NCBI GenBank assembly: GCA_903865465.1
Contig: CAIPJU010000603.1
Coordinates: 1 to 16,925, forward strand
Source of the DNA: an uncultured Bacteroidota bacterium
GTDB taxonomy: Bacteria; Bacteroidota; Bacteroidia; Bacteroidales; VadinHA17
Reading direction: 5' to 3'
DNA: 16,925 nt
A program made the translations under genes and the position numbers. The notes under the pieces were generated by a model. That model was not told where the DNA came from. It did not search any database and worked only from the letters and a program-made list of their open reading frames with translations. How positions within the stretch are numbered: position 1 is the stretch's first letter; every line of letters begins with the position of its first letter. Shown here in pieces: positions 1 through 8,187 of the stretch.

Positions 1-298
1 AGGTAAGAATATAACCGACGCCTGTCATAACTTCGGTACCAAGATAAAACCTGTGAACTCCTAGTCCGCCAAGGAAGAAGTCAAGAACAATAGCAACGGG
101 AGCGCTTTTTTCAGGAGCAGCGACTGAAGTACCACTGGCAGGTAAAAGATCAGTAAATACAGGATTTACCTTTTCTGTTGCGCCAGCAAACATTTGATCG
201 ATAAGCTTATCATTGGCAACATAACCTGAAGCAGCGGCTTTAAAACCGAAGGTTGAAGTAAGAGCCAGAATCATAAATAGAAAGACAACTTTTTTCAT
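1..298 (-). CDS. TM2-domain membrane protein (3' end off the left edge)
   Basis: The reverse strand from the ATG at 298 reads MKKVVFLFMILALTSTFGFK, a signal peptide with a basic start and hydrophobic core. A polar linker of about 45 residues follows, then a hydrophobic segment containing FFLGGLGVHRFYLG and a second one starting GVGYILT. The GxxGxHRFYLG pattern between two short helices is the hallmark of the TM2 domain, found in small membrane proteins of unknown biochemical role. About 99 residues are visible and the gene continues past base 1. Only 4 bases separate this start from the stop of the upstream gene (303-1028), so the two are almost certainly co-transcribed and possibly translationally coupled. 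The domain call is secure; the function is not known. Confidence 0.8.
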   Translation of the reverse strand, partial: MKKVVFLFMILALTSTFGFKAAASGYVANDKLIDQMFAGATEKVNPVFTDLLPASGTSVAAPEKSAPVAIVLDFFLGGLGVHRFYLGTEVMTGVGYILT

Positions 299-302
299 AG
301 CA

Positions 303-1028
303 TTAATTATTGGTTAACAATTGAGTGAATATTAAGTTATTCGGATATTCATTGTGCAGGTCTGTCAGATAAACCAGGGCTTTAGGCCTGTTCTTATCAA
401 TATCAAGATAATACTTCATTAAAAAATAACGACCAATAGTTTTTGACTGTGAGGATCCTGAAACTATCATGTTTTCCATATTCCTTGTCAGCAACTCATC
501 ACGGGCCGGATTAGGAAGAATCTTCTCTTTTATCAGGCGGTTAAACATCAGGTCGAGGAAAGATTTATAAAAGACAAAAAGTTCATATTCACCGCTCCAT
601 CTTTTCTCCTTCACTTCATTTGCAGATGCCTCGACCAGAAACCTGATCTTCACCAGCAGAAAGGGTATAACAATTTGCCTTCCCATACAGGCATTATATC
701 TTACACGATAGGTAGTCGATATAAGCTCTGAAAGAGAAGTATGTTCCTGTTTTTCATATTTACCCAAATCATCAAGGAAGGCACTGAATTTTTCTTTGTC
801 ATCCCCAGAAACAGCTTTCCACCATTCTATTTCCAATTGCAAAGTTCTGGCAGAGAATATATCACTCGACTCAAGAGACGAAATCTGCCTGGAAGCTTTA
901 GCAAAGTTGTAATTATAAATATTATCGAGAATTGAGGTTGTATCAGCGGGTGATGCAAACAAATCTGTATTCAGAAAAAACGCTGTCATTAAGATCAACA
1001 GGATTATGAAGCTTGACTTTCTGAACAT
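303..1028 (-). CDS. Secreted alpha-helical (TPR-like) protein of unknown function
   Basis: This is a protein of about 241 residues with an N-terminal signal peptide (MFRKSSFIILLILMTAFFLN, probable cleavage after LFA). I chose the ATG at 1028. The frame extends six codons further to a TTG at 1046, but that would put acidic residues ahead of the basic n-region. The mature part is rich in Leu, Lys, Glu and Tyr and looks all-helical. Pairs such as NYNFAKASRQISSL near the start, and the C-terminal stretch with KALVYLTDLHNEYPNN, resemble TPR helices; the YPNN ending is common in Bacteroidota TPR proteins. No catalytic motif is visible. It lies 4 bases upstream of the TM2-domain gene, suggesting a joint envelope role. 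The function is unassigned. Confidence 0.75.
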   Translation of the reverse strand: MFRKSSFIILLILMTAFFLNTDLFASPADTTSILDNIYNYNFAKASRQISSLESSDIFSARTLQLEIEWWKAVSGDDKEKFSAFLDDLGKYEKQEHTSLSELISTTYRVRYNACMGRQIVIPFLLVKIRFLVEASANEVKEKRWSGEYELFVFYKSFLDLMFNRLIKEKILPNPARDELLTRNMENMIVSGSSQSKTIGRYFLMKYYLDIDKNRPKALVYLTDLHNEYPNNLIFTQLLTNN

Positions 1029-1244
1029 ACGATCGTTAGTTTCCAATAATAACAGCTAAATTATTAATATTGTTTAAATATAATTGTTTTATTATTCAGG
1101 CTCGTGATGCTTATCCAGGCAATCCATACCTTAATCAAATAGAATATCTTATCTGTCATTTACTTTAACATAAACCGGGACTAACTGCCTAAAAAAGTCA
1201 AACAGATACACAGGAACATGAAAAATGAGCAAGCCAAATTAATG

Positions 1245-1787
1245 TTACAGTTTCAGCGAAATACCAAAATTAATTACTGCAACCCCATATCCAAGTTCAG
1301 CCATGACTGCGAAATTCCTGTCGAAATAATATCTGCCACCAATAAACCACGAAGCTACCGGACGGCTTTCTGATCCACTATACTGGCCACTGCTTCCGCT
1401 TGTACTTACAACATCATAGCCAAGCATTATTCCGGTATAGGTATCAAGCTTATCAACCAGAGGATAATGAAAGACCCCCCGTCCTCCAATAATAAAGTTG
1501 CCATAATTAGCCATACCGTAGGTATTATTCCATTTATATTTCATGAATCCGGCATAGCCGCCTATTCCGATAACTCCATTGTCGATAATCTTGTCGACAA
1601 CCCCAAATTCATACGAAGCCGAAACAGGAGGTATGATACTCGTATTCCCTATACCGCTGTACAAGGTAGAACCGAATCCGATTCCGAAATTAAATACCTG
1701 ATCGCCTTTTTTGAATTCTGATTGCTGTGCCGACAGTACAGCCGATAATAGTAGTACAATAACCGAAAATGCAAGTATCTTTTTCAT
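1245..1787 (-). CDS. Small outer-membrane beta-barrel protein
   Basis: This 180-residue protein begins with a clear signal peptide (MKKILAFSVIVLLLSAVLSA, cleavage before QQSEF). The mature part alternates short Gly- and aromatic-rich beta strands (for example VFNFGIGFGS, GVIGIGGYAG, GNFIIGGRGVF, TGIMLGYDVVS, ASWFIGGRYYF, NFAVMAELGYG) with polar turns. It ends in the strand AVINFGISLKL. This is the pattern of small 8-stranded OmpA/OmpX-like barrels common in Bacteroidota. There is no OmpA peptidoglycan-binding domain. The gene stands alone: 120 bp separate it from glpF upstream, and about 200 bp lie between it and the next gene downstream. The barrel assignment is strong. A specific role (adhesion, porin or structural) cannot be given. 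Confidence 0.8.
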   Translation of the reverse strand: MKKILAFSVIVLLLSAVLSAQQSEFKKGDQVFNFGIGFGSTLYSGIGNTSIIPPVSASYEFGVVDKIIDNGVIGIGGYAGFMKYKWNNTYGMANYGNFIIGGRGVFHYPLVDKLDTYTGIMLGYDVVSTSGSSGQYSGSESRPVASWFIGGRYYFDRNFAVMAELGYGVAVINFGISLKL

Positions 1788-1907
1788 GTTCCAAAGGTTT
1801 TTAATTAATATCTAAACCATAACGAACAAAACAAAAATATGTTTCATCACAATTTAAATATCAGAAGTTCCAAAATTATAATAAACTCAGATTATGTTTA
1901 TTACAGT

Positions 1908-2627
1908 TCAGGAAAAAATTCCTTTAAAAACGATGAATACTAAAGAAGCCAGCACAGCTCCTATAATAGGGCCTAAAATGGGAACCCAGGCATACTTCCA
2001 GTCACTATTGCGTTTCATTTTTATCGGAAGGAAAAAATGCATGAGTCTTGGACCAAGGTCACGTGCGGGATTAATGGCATATCCTGTAGGACCTCCGAGT
2101 GACAAACCAATACCAAGTACAACAAGTGCCACCGGCAGGGCATTAAGTGAACCAAGTCCGACATCGGGCTGAGCCATATAGAGGACCGCCAGGATGAGAA
2201 CAAAAGTGGCAATAGCTTCACTTGCAATGTTGTGCCAATAGCTTCGGATGTTGGGAGCAGTGCAGAAAACTGCCAACTTCAGATCGCCATCCTCAGTGGC
2301 ATCAAAATGTTTCTTATATGCTACCCAAACGAGAAAAGCACCAAACATAGCCCCGAGCATCTGGGCACAGATGTAGGTCGGAAGAAGTGAGAGTGAGAAT
2401 TTATGCGTCAAAACAAGAGCAATAGTTACCGCAGGATTGAGGTGAGCACCACTGATGGGTGCCGATATCAAAACGCCTGTAAAGACGCCAATTGCCCATC
2501 CGAAAGTTATGACTATCCAGCCTCCGTTGTTTCCTTTTGTCTGATTAAGAAGGACATTCGCCACAACTCCGCCCCCGAGAACAATGATCATGGCAGTCCC
2601 GAAAAATTCTGCAAAGAATGCATTCAT
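1908..2627 (-). CDS. glpF: Glycerol uptake facilitator (aquaglyceroporin)
   Basis: This is an MIP-family channel of 239 residues, shorter than E. coli GlpF (about 281). Both half-helix signatures are present: SGAHLNPAVTIAL with NPA at 64-66, and GYAINPARDLGPR with NPA at 186-188. The Asp after NPAR (D190) is typical of glycerol facilitators rather than water-specific aquaporins. Aligned from memory to E. coli GlpF, the selectivity filter would be W44, G174, Y183 and R189, with Tyr replacing the usual Phe. Six hydrophobic helices are apparent. It is the last gene of a glpD-glpK-glpF set, 50 bp after glpK, and would admit glycerol by facilitated diffusion for trapping by GlpK. The ATG at 2627 places the conserved AEFFGT helix at residues 6-11, as expected. 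Confidence 0.95.
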   Translation of the reverse strand: MNAFFAEFFGTAMIIVLGGGVVANVLLNQTKGNNGGWIVITFGWAIGVFTGVLISAPISGAHLNPAVTIALVLTHKFSLSLLPTYICAQMLGAMFGAFLVWVAYKKHFDATEDGDLKLAVFCTAPNIRSYWHNIASEAIATFVLILAVLYMAQPDVGLGSLNALPVALVVLGIGLSLGGPTGYAINPARDLGPRLMHFFLPIKMKRNSDWKYAWVPILGPIIGAVLASLVFIVFKGIFS

Positions 2628-2677
2628 GGTTTAAGTATTAGTTTTACTATATTGAATTCTGAAAATTAAAATATTGC

Positions 2678-4168
2678 CTATTCATCAGCCCAGGCGTTTG
2701 TGGCCTTAACTGCTCTCTGCCAGCCTTTTAACAGCGATTCAGAATCTCCGGCTCCGGTCATTGGGCTAAAAATTCTGTCGACCTGCCACTGCTTTTTAAC
2801 AGTATCAATACTATCCCAGAATCCAACAGCCAGACCTGCAAGGTAAGCAGCACCCAGGGCAGTAGTTTCTGTTATCTTAGGTCTCACCACATCTGCCTGC
2901 AGAAGATCCGATTGAAACTGCATAAGCTGGTTATTCACTGTAGCGCCGCCATCGACTCTGAGTTCGGTGATCTCAATACCCGAATCGTTCTTCATTGCAT
3001 ACAGAACATCATAGGTCTGATAAGCAATACTTTCGAGAGCAGCCCTGGCAATGTGGGCTGAAGTTGTACCCCTGGTAATTCCAAACATGCTTCCACGGGC
3101 ATGCTGATTCCAGTGAGGAGCTCCCAGGCCGGCAAATGCAGGAACAAAATAAACTCCGTCGCAGCTCTCTGCGCTTGCTGCCAGTTTCTCAATATCTCCC
3201 GACTGCTCAATAACTCCCAGACCATCGCGAAGCCATTGGACTACAGCGCCTGCGATGAATATGCTTCCTTCGAGAGCGTATCTCACCTCATCTCCGATTT
3301 TCCATGCTACGGTTGTCAGAAGACGACTCTTCGATTCAATAGGTTTGCTGCCGATGTTCATCATCATAAAGCAACCGGTGCCATAGGTATTTTTCACCAT
3401 TCCGGGTTCGATACACATCTGTCCGAAAAGGGCTGCCTGCTGATCCCCGGCTATCCCGGCCAAAGGTATCTGCGAAGGGAATAACTCTTCAGTATTTCCA
3501 TATACTTCGCTTGAGGATTTCACTTCAGGAAGAACTGAAGCCGGAACATTGAAGATCGAAAGCAATTCCTCATCCCACTTCAGGGTATGAATATTGAAGA
3601 GCATTGTTCTTGATGCATTCGAAACATCAGTTATATGAAGCTTCCCGCCCGTGAGCTTCCACATCAGCCAGGAATCTATTGTCCCGAAAGCCAGTTCACC
3701 ATTTTCGGCCTGTTTTCTGGCACCTTCAACGTTATCGAGTATCCATCTGACCTTCGTAGCAGAAAAATAGGCGTCGATTATCAGTCCGGTTTTTTCCTGA
3801 ATTTTAGGACTCATGCCACTGGTTTTAAGCAGGTCGCAAAAAGCCGCTGTCCGTCTGTCCTGCCATACGATGGCATTATAAACAGGCTTACCGGTCTTCC
3901 TGTTCCACAGGATTGTGGTTTCGCGCTGATTGGTTATTCCAATGGCAGCAATTTCTGAGCTTTCAGCACCTGCCTTTTTCAAGGCTTCAACCGCAACCCC
4001 TGACTGAGAGGTCCAAATCTCTTCAGGATCGTGCTCCACCCACCCCGGGCTTGGAAAATATTGCTTAAACTCCTTTTGTGCCACGGCTACCGGCCATCCG
4101 TCATGACCAAATACAATTGCACGGGAACTTGTTGTCCCCTGATCGAGTGCCAATACGAATTTTTTCAT
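2678..4168 (-). CDS. glpK: Glycerol kinase
   Basis: This is a FGGY-family kinase of 496 residues, the normal full length. It phosphorylates glycerol with ATP to sn-glycerol 3-phosphate in the cytoplasm. Visible landmarks are the N-terminal phosphate loop LALDQGTTSSRAIVF (7-20), the substrate-contacting WQDRRTA (102-108), the FGGY-type stretch YFSATKVRWILDN (134-146), the catalytic Asp in AGIAGDQQAALFGQ (D242), the ATP-site TYGTGCF (261-267) and the C-terminal DGGATVNNQLMQFQ (406-419). The stretch before GDQQ (about 220-236) lacks the His that HPr phosphorylates in many Gram-positive GlpK enzymes, so PTS control of that kind is unlikely. It starts 5 bases after the glpD stop, with no recognisable Shine-Dalgarno site, as is common in Bacteroidota. 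Confidence 0.97.
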   Translation of the reverse strand: MKKFVLALDQGTTSSRAIVFGHDGWPVAVAQKEFKQYFPSPGWVEHDPEEIWTSQSGVAVEALKKAGAESSEIAAIGITNQRETTILWNRKTGKPVYNAIVWQDRRTAAFCDLLKTSGMSPKIQEKTGLIIDAYFSATKVRWILDNVEGARKQAENGELAFGTIDSWLMWKLTGGKLHITDVSNASRTMLFNIHTLKWDEELLSIFNVPASVLPEVKSSSEVYGNTEELFPSQIPLAGIAGDQQAALFGQMCIEPGMVKNTYGTGCFMMMNIGSKPIESKSRLLTTVAWKIGDEVRYALEGSIFIAGAVVQWLRDGLGVIEQSGDIEKLAASAESCDGVYFVPAFAGLGAPHWNQHARGSMFGITRGTTSAHIARAALESIAYQTYDVLYAMKNDSGIEITELRVDGGATVNNQLMQFQSDLLQADVVRPKITETTALGAAYLAGLAVGFWDSIDTVKKQWQVDRIFSPMTGAGDSESLLKGWQRAVKATNAWADE

Positions 4169-4173
4169 TTTGT

Positions 4174-5733
4174 CTAGATATAGTTTTTGACTAATCGCCT
4201 GTATGTGTCGACCTGTTCCTGCTGCCAGTCCGAATCATAACCCATCTCTTCAGCCATAATCGAAGCAGCCTGCCCTGCAATATCAGAGCTGGCACGTGCA
4301 TTCAGCAACAAAGCCCTTGTTCGTCGTGCAAGAAGATCTTCGAGGGTAACAGGCATCTCATTCCTGCAAATCCAGCGCAGTTCAGCAAAAGTATAAGGCA
4401 GCCGTTTATCAGGTACTTCCCCCAGTTCAGGCTTATCCTCAATCATTTTTTCAATTACCGATACCTGGTCGCCATAAACATTCAGCCTTGAATCGGCATA
4501 GGTTTTTGCAGAAGTTGAGAGCTTCAGGCTGGCGGTAGTACATTTTCTCTTTTCAAGAAATCCTTCTTTTATAGCCCTGTCGAGTGTCTCTTCAGCCATC
4601 CTGCGATAGGTGGTCCATTTTCCTCCAACAATGGAAAGAAGGCCTGAAGGTGAAAGAGTTATCTTATGCCTCCTTGAAACCTCCTTGGTCGCGGAGCTGT
4701 TTCCCTGAACGGCAGCCAAAGGTCGTAATCCTGCATAGATACAAAGTACATCAGCACGTGTCGGTGGTTTTTCAAGATATCTTCCGGCAGTTCCCAGAAT
4801 AAAATCTATCTCCTTCTGCAGGGCGACAGGCTCAAGACTTATTTCATCGAGAGGAGTATCAGTAGTTCCGACAACGACTTCATCATACCACGGAATGGCA
4901 AACAGAACCCTCCCATCGTCGGTCTTCGGAATCATTATTGCAGAGTTACTGCCGAGAAATGATTTATCGAGAACAATATGAACTCCCTGGCTAGGCCTGA
5001 GAGTTGGTTTTGCGGAGGGATTGTCCATCCTCGAAATATCGTCGGCAAATACACCTGTTGCATTAATGACTACCTGTGATTTGAATTCAAATTCCTCTCC
5101 CGAGAGTAATTCCTTTGCCTTTACACCGGAAATTTTTCCACCTTCATTTTTAAGCAAGCTGTTTACGCCGAAGTAATTCAGAACAGTTCCTCCCCTGCCT
5201 ACAGTTGCCCGTGCAAGTTCGAGTGCCATCCTGGCGTCGTCGAACTGCCCGTCGTGGTAAACAACGCCTCCCTTTAATCCCTTTGATTTCAGAAGAGGAA
5301 GCCGCTTAAGTGATTTCTCCTTCCCTATATAATATGATTTACCCATGCTGAACCTGCCTGCAAGGAGATCATAAAACTTAAGCCCGACTGTATACATTAA
5401 CACGTCGAACCAGGTATAAACAGGAATGACAAACTCCTGGTTGAAAGTGAGATGAGGAGCGTTCTTCAGCATTATACCCCTTTCGTGGCAAGCCTCCATC
5501 ACCAGGCCGATGTCGCCTTGTGCCATATATCTAACTCCGCCATGAACAAGCTTAGTGCTCCGCGAGGAAGTTGCCTTTGCAAAATCTGATTGTTCAAGAA
5601 GAAGAGTAGTATAACCACGTGCTACTGCGTCAAGGGCAATTCCAAGACCCGTTGCACCACCTCCAATAATGATTACATCCCATTTAAAATCCGGCTTCTG
5701 CCTCACTCCGTCAATTAATGCAGCACGATTCAT
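4174..5733 (-). CDS. glpD: FAD-dependent glycerol-3-phosphate dehydrogenase
   Basis: This 519-residue flavoprotein of the aerobic GlpD type oxidises sn-glycerol 3-phosphate to dihydroxyacetone phosphate and passes electrons to quinone at the inner membrane. The N-terminal Rossmann segment DVIIIGGGATGLGIALDA (19-36) binds FAD. It is followed by the family signature SSRSTKLVHGGVRYM (56-70). A second family signature, GGKWTTYRRMA, lies at 370-380 just before the C-terminal alpha-helical cap (about 400-519). Length and domain order are normal. It heads the compact glpD-glpK-glpF unit, 84 bp downstream of the phosphodiesterase gene. That A/T-rich 84-bp gap shows no full Bacteroidota promoter, so glpD may be read from its own weak promoter or through from upstream. 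Confidence 0.96.
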   Translation of the reverse strand: MNRAALIDGVRQKPDFKWDVIIIGGGATGLGIALDAVARGYTTLLLEQSDFAKATSSRSTKLVHGGVRYMAQGDIGLVMEACHERGIMLKNAPHLTFNQEFVIPVYTWFDVLMYTVGLKFYDLLAGRFSMGKSYYIGKEKSLKRLPLLKSKGLKGGVVYHDGQFDDARMALELARATVGRGGTVLNYFGVNSLLKNEGGKISGVKAKELLSGEEFEFKSQVVINATGVFADDISRMDNPSAKPTLRPSQGVHIVLDKSFLGSNSAIMIPKTDDGRVLFAIPWYDEVVVGTTDTPLDEISLEPVALQKEIDFILGTAGRYLEKPPTRADVLCIYAGLRPLAAVQGNSSATKEVSRRHKITLSPSGLLSIVGGKWTTYRRMAEETLDRAIKEGFLEKRKCTTASLKLSTSAKTYADSRLNVYGDQVSVIEKMIEDKPELGEVPDKRLPYTFAELRWICRNEMPVTLEDLLARRTRALLLNARASSDIAGQAASIMAEEMGYDSDWQQEQVDTYRRLVKNYI

Positions 5734-5817
5734 TTCTATTCAATTTTGCTAATAATATTACGGAAAATTTTTGGAAAAATAATCCAATATATCTTAGTAT
5801 AAAAAAAATATCGAGAA

Positions 5818-7029
5818 CTACTTTAGCAGCTTATTTATATGCTCGGGAACTCCGTCGTTTTTGGCTGGTTTCAGATCGAGTATTTTGCAAACCAGGTTAT
5901 AGACATCTACATTATTCAGTTCGTGAAAGCTGTAATTTTTCCTGAAGGCCGGGCCTGCGGCATAAAATATTGAAAACATATCGGAGTTTTGATTATCATA
6001 TCCATGAGCTCCGCCTTTTTTTCCAGGTCCTTCAGCCCTTGTCCCAATACTCCAGGAGCTGTCGGCTACAACCACAATTTCGGGTATCCTCTCGTTTGTT
6101 CCATAGTGCCACCTTTCAGGAAGTTCTGATTTCTTCCAGGCATGCATTCCTTTCACCGAATTGAGAAGGTTGAGGATACTGTCGCGTTTCCCTTCCGCAG
6201 GATTGAGAAGATAAACAGGATTTCCGCCAGATAGGGAGGCAATCATCCGCTGAGGCACAATAGCCTTTATATTGATGTACCTTGAAGACGAAATTGGAGC
6301 CATCCCGTGATCGGAAAGAACTATAAGGTTAATCTTCTTTGCATCCGGAAGAGCAGCCAGTTTCAATCGCAGAACTCCTATCAGGCTGTCGAGCTTTTCA
6401 ACCATGCTTCCTGTCTCCTTCGATACCGGACCAAAACTGTGGCTCGTGGCATCGGGTTCTTCAAAATAGAGGGTGACAAGTTCAGGACGCTTCTCTTTCG
6501 GGTAAGCGAGCCATTTGACTACAGTGTCAATCCTGTCGCCAAATGCCACCTTCTCATCATATCGCTTCCAGAGTGTCGGATGAAGCGCTTCTGATCCGAC
6601 CCAAAAGAACGAGCCGGTAATTGCGCCTTGTTTTCCTGCCGTAACCCAGAAAGGTTCTCCCTTGTAGAAGGCAGGATTTTCGACGGCACTCCTGTCGCCC
6701 ATCCTGTAAAAAAGACCAAGGTCGGGAGCGGAAAAGCTATTGCTAATCAGTCCATGATGATCGGGATAGAGTCCTGTTGCTATCGAAAAATGATTCGGGA
6801 AGGTTATTGTAGGAAAAGAGGATATCATTCTGTCAGCCTTAACACCATCGGATGATAGTTTGTCGAGGTTCGGAGTTTTATAAATTGTATGGTAATCCCA
6901 TCTGAAGGCATCGAGTGAGACAACAACTACATAATTTTTATATGGCTTCCTTTTGTTGCTCCTGAAACTGCCCAGAAGGACCAGTCCCGTCAGGATGACC
7001 ACTACGATTTGTAAACGATTTATTTTCAA
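5818..7029 (-). CDS. Exported NPP-type phosphodiesterase / nucleotide pyrophosphatase
   Basis: This is a 403-residue member of the alkaline-phosphatase superfamily, NPP branch. A basic N-terminus and hydrophobic stretch (about 7-22) form a signal peptide or anchor. The expected two-metal site is complete: D40 in VVSLDAFR, nucleophile T76 in PTITFPNH, D193 and H197 in EEPDATSHSFGP, D240 and H241 in LSDHGM, and H342 in GGAHGYDN. N97 in GLISNSF matches the transition-state Asn of NPP enzymes. The start is a TTG at 7029: no in-frame ATG occurs before residue 68, which is already inside the catalytic domain. It begins 8 bases after the lactonase-like gene, so they share a transcript. Family members cleave nucleotide pyrophosphates or phosphodiesters, including glycerophosphodiesters. 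The nearby glp genes make a glycerol-releasing role plausible but unproven. Confidence 0.88.
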   Translation of the reverse strand: MKINRLQIVVVILTGLVLLGSFRSNKRKPYKNYVVVVSLDAFRWDYHTIYKTPNLDKLSSDGVKADRMISSFPTITFPNHFSIATGLYPDHHGLISNSFSAPDLGLFYRMGDRSAVENPAFYKGEPFWVTAGKQGAITGSFFWVGSEALHPTLWKRYDEKVAFGDRIDTVVKWLAYPKEKRPELVTLYFEEPDATSHSFGPVSKETGSMVEKLDSLIGVLRLKLAALPDAKKINLIVLSDHGMAPISSSRYINIKAIVPQRMIASLSGGNPVYLLNPAEGKRDSILNLLNSVKGMHAWKKSELPERWHYGTNERIPEIVVVADSSWSIGTRAEGPGKKGGAHGYDNQNSDMFSIFYAAGPAFRKNYSFHELNNVDVYNLVCKILDLKPAKNDGVPEHINKLLK

Positions 7030-7037
7030 AATATCAG

Positions 7038-8150
7038 TTATAAGAATTTAAGACATACAGGAGCAGGTGATTTAATGTTTTTAGAAGGTTCCAGAGGAAG
7101 ACCTGTTCTCTTATCTATCCTGAAAACTGCTATATCGTTCGACTTCTGGTTAGCCACCAGGATGAATTTTCCAGAGGGATCAAGAGCAAAATTGCGAGGC
7201 CAGTCGCCTCCGCATGAAGTATGTCCGGCAAGGGTCAGTGTCCCATCTGTTTCAATCCGGAAAACAACTATTGAGTTTTCGCCCCTGTTAGAGCCATAAA
7301 GGAATTTTCCATCATTGCTTATGTGAATATCAGCACAGTTATTGCTTCCTCTAAAATCCTTCCTGATGGTTGGGACTGTCTGAACAAGTTTCAGCCCTTC
7401 ACTAACACTCGTATTAAACACCATTATCGTTGAACCCAGCTCATTTATTACATACATTTTCGATCCGTCGGAACTGAATGTAAAGTGTCTTGGTCCAGAA
7501 CCCTTTGACAAATTAATAATGCCGTTTTCACTCTCCTTAAGTTTGCCGCTGACCTTGTCGAAATTATAGATCATAATCCTGTTGAGCCCCAGATCGCTGA
7601 CATAAATCCTCTTCCCTGCCGGATCGGAAGTGATCATATGAGCATGTGAGGTGTCGGGAGCAGCAGTCTGATAAATAATTGAATCTGTAATGGCATCAGG
7701 AATTCCATTTTTATTCAGTTTAACCACTGCAACTGATCCTTTTGGATAATTGGCAATAAACAGATATCCGCTGTCAGGCGACATGGCAATGTTGCAGGGG
7801 CCTCCAACCGGAATCGCCATCTCTCCTATCTTTTCGATCGATCCTGTTTCGTTATGAAGTTTTATTATAGTTAATCCACCCGCTGCTGATCCTTTAAAAT
7901 CATTAACCTCATCAATTGCATAAATCAGATTGTTTTTGGCTGAATAGCAAAGGAAAGAGGGATTTGGTCCGGCATCACCATCCGAGACAAGCTTAAGATC
8001 ACCACTTTGTGCGTTAAAATCAAACAAACTTAATCCATTGGCTCCCGGTTTTGTGTATCCGCCTACTATCAGCCTACGCTCCTCTTTGCAGCCTGTGAAT
8101 AGAATAATCACGAAAACGAAAACAGTGGATATTTGAATAAACTTTCTCAT
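7038..8150 (-). CDS. Lactonase-family seven-bladed beta-propeller lipoprotein
   Basis: The protein is about 370 residues long from the ATG at 8150, which has AGGA 9 bases upstream. An in-frame TTG two codons earlier is less likely. The N-terminus is a lipoprotein signal peptide ending in the lipobox FTGC (Cys 21). The mature part starts LIVGGYTKPG and repeats blades of the type LIYAIDEVN, YLFIANYPKGSVAVVKL, RIYVSDLGLNRIMIYNF, KMYVINELGSTIMVFN, FLYGSNRGENSIVVFRI and FILVANQKSNDIAVFRI. It also has SGPRHFTFSSDGSKMYVINE and WPRNFALDPSGKFILVANQ, typical of the Pgl/YbhE 6-phosphogluconolactonase family (Lactonase, 7-bladed). A lipid anchor means it acts in the periplasm or outer membrane, so cytoplasmic 6-phosphogluconolactone is not its likely substrate; a free sugar lactone is more plausible. 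It begins about 130 bp beyond the TIM-barrel gene, past a large inverted repeat. Confidence 0.85.
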   Translation of the reverse strand: MRKFIQISTVFVFVIILFTGCKEERRLIVGGYTKPGANGLSLFDFNAQSGDLKLVSDGDAGPNPSFLCYSAKNNLIYAIDEVNDFKGSAAGGLTIIKLHNETGSIEKIGEMAIPVGGPCNIAMSPDSGYLFIANYPKGSVAVVKLNKNGIPDAITDSIIYQTAAPDTSHAHMITSDPAGKRIYVSDLGLNRIMIYNFDKVSGKLKESENGIINLSKGSGPRHFTFSSDGSKMYVINELGSTIMVFNTSVSEGLKLVQTVPTIRKDFRGSNNCADIHISNDGKFLYGSNRGENSIVVFRIETDGTLTLAGHTSCGGDWPRNFALDPSGKFILVANQKSNDIAVFRIDKRTGLPLEPSKNIKSPAPVCLKFL

Positions 8151-8187
8151 AATCAATCCTGTGAATAATAAAATTCTATATAAATCA

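Noticed and set aside
1029..1244. Possible small gene or RNA in the gap between the beta-barrel and helical protein genes
   Set aside because: No convincing frame, hairpin or promoter consensus was found; the closest -7 match (TCTATTTG) lacks a partner element.
1832..1878. TAnnTTTG matches upstream of the beta-barrel gene (TATTTTTG at 1839-1832 and TAATTTTG at 1878-1871, minus strand)
   Set aside because: Neither has a TTTG element at the right distance upstream, and such A/T-rich octamers occur by chance here. One may still be the true -7 element.
1904..1918. Palindrome GGAATTTTTTCC around the glpF stop as a terminator
   Set aside because: The arms are only a few A/T-rich pairs with no loop and no following T-run, so a stable hairpin is unlikely.
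3101..3484. Open frame of 127 codons on the plus strand
   Set aside because: It is antisense inside glpK, over strongly conserved kinase motifs; no family features.
8151..8156. TTG at 8156 as the start of the lactonase-like lipoprotein
   Set aside because: An ATG two codons later gives the same signal peptide and has an AGGA 9 bases upstream.
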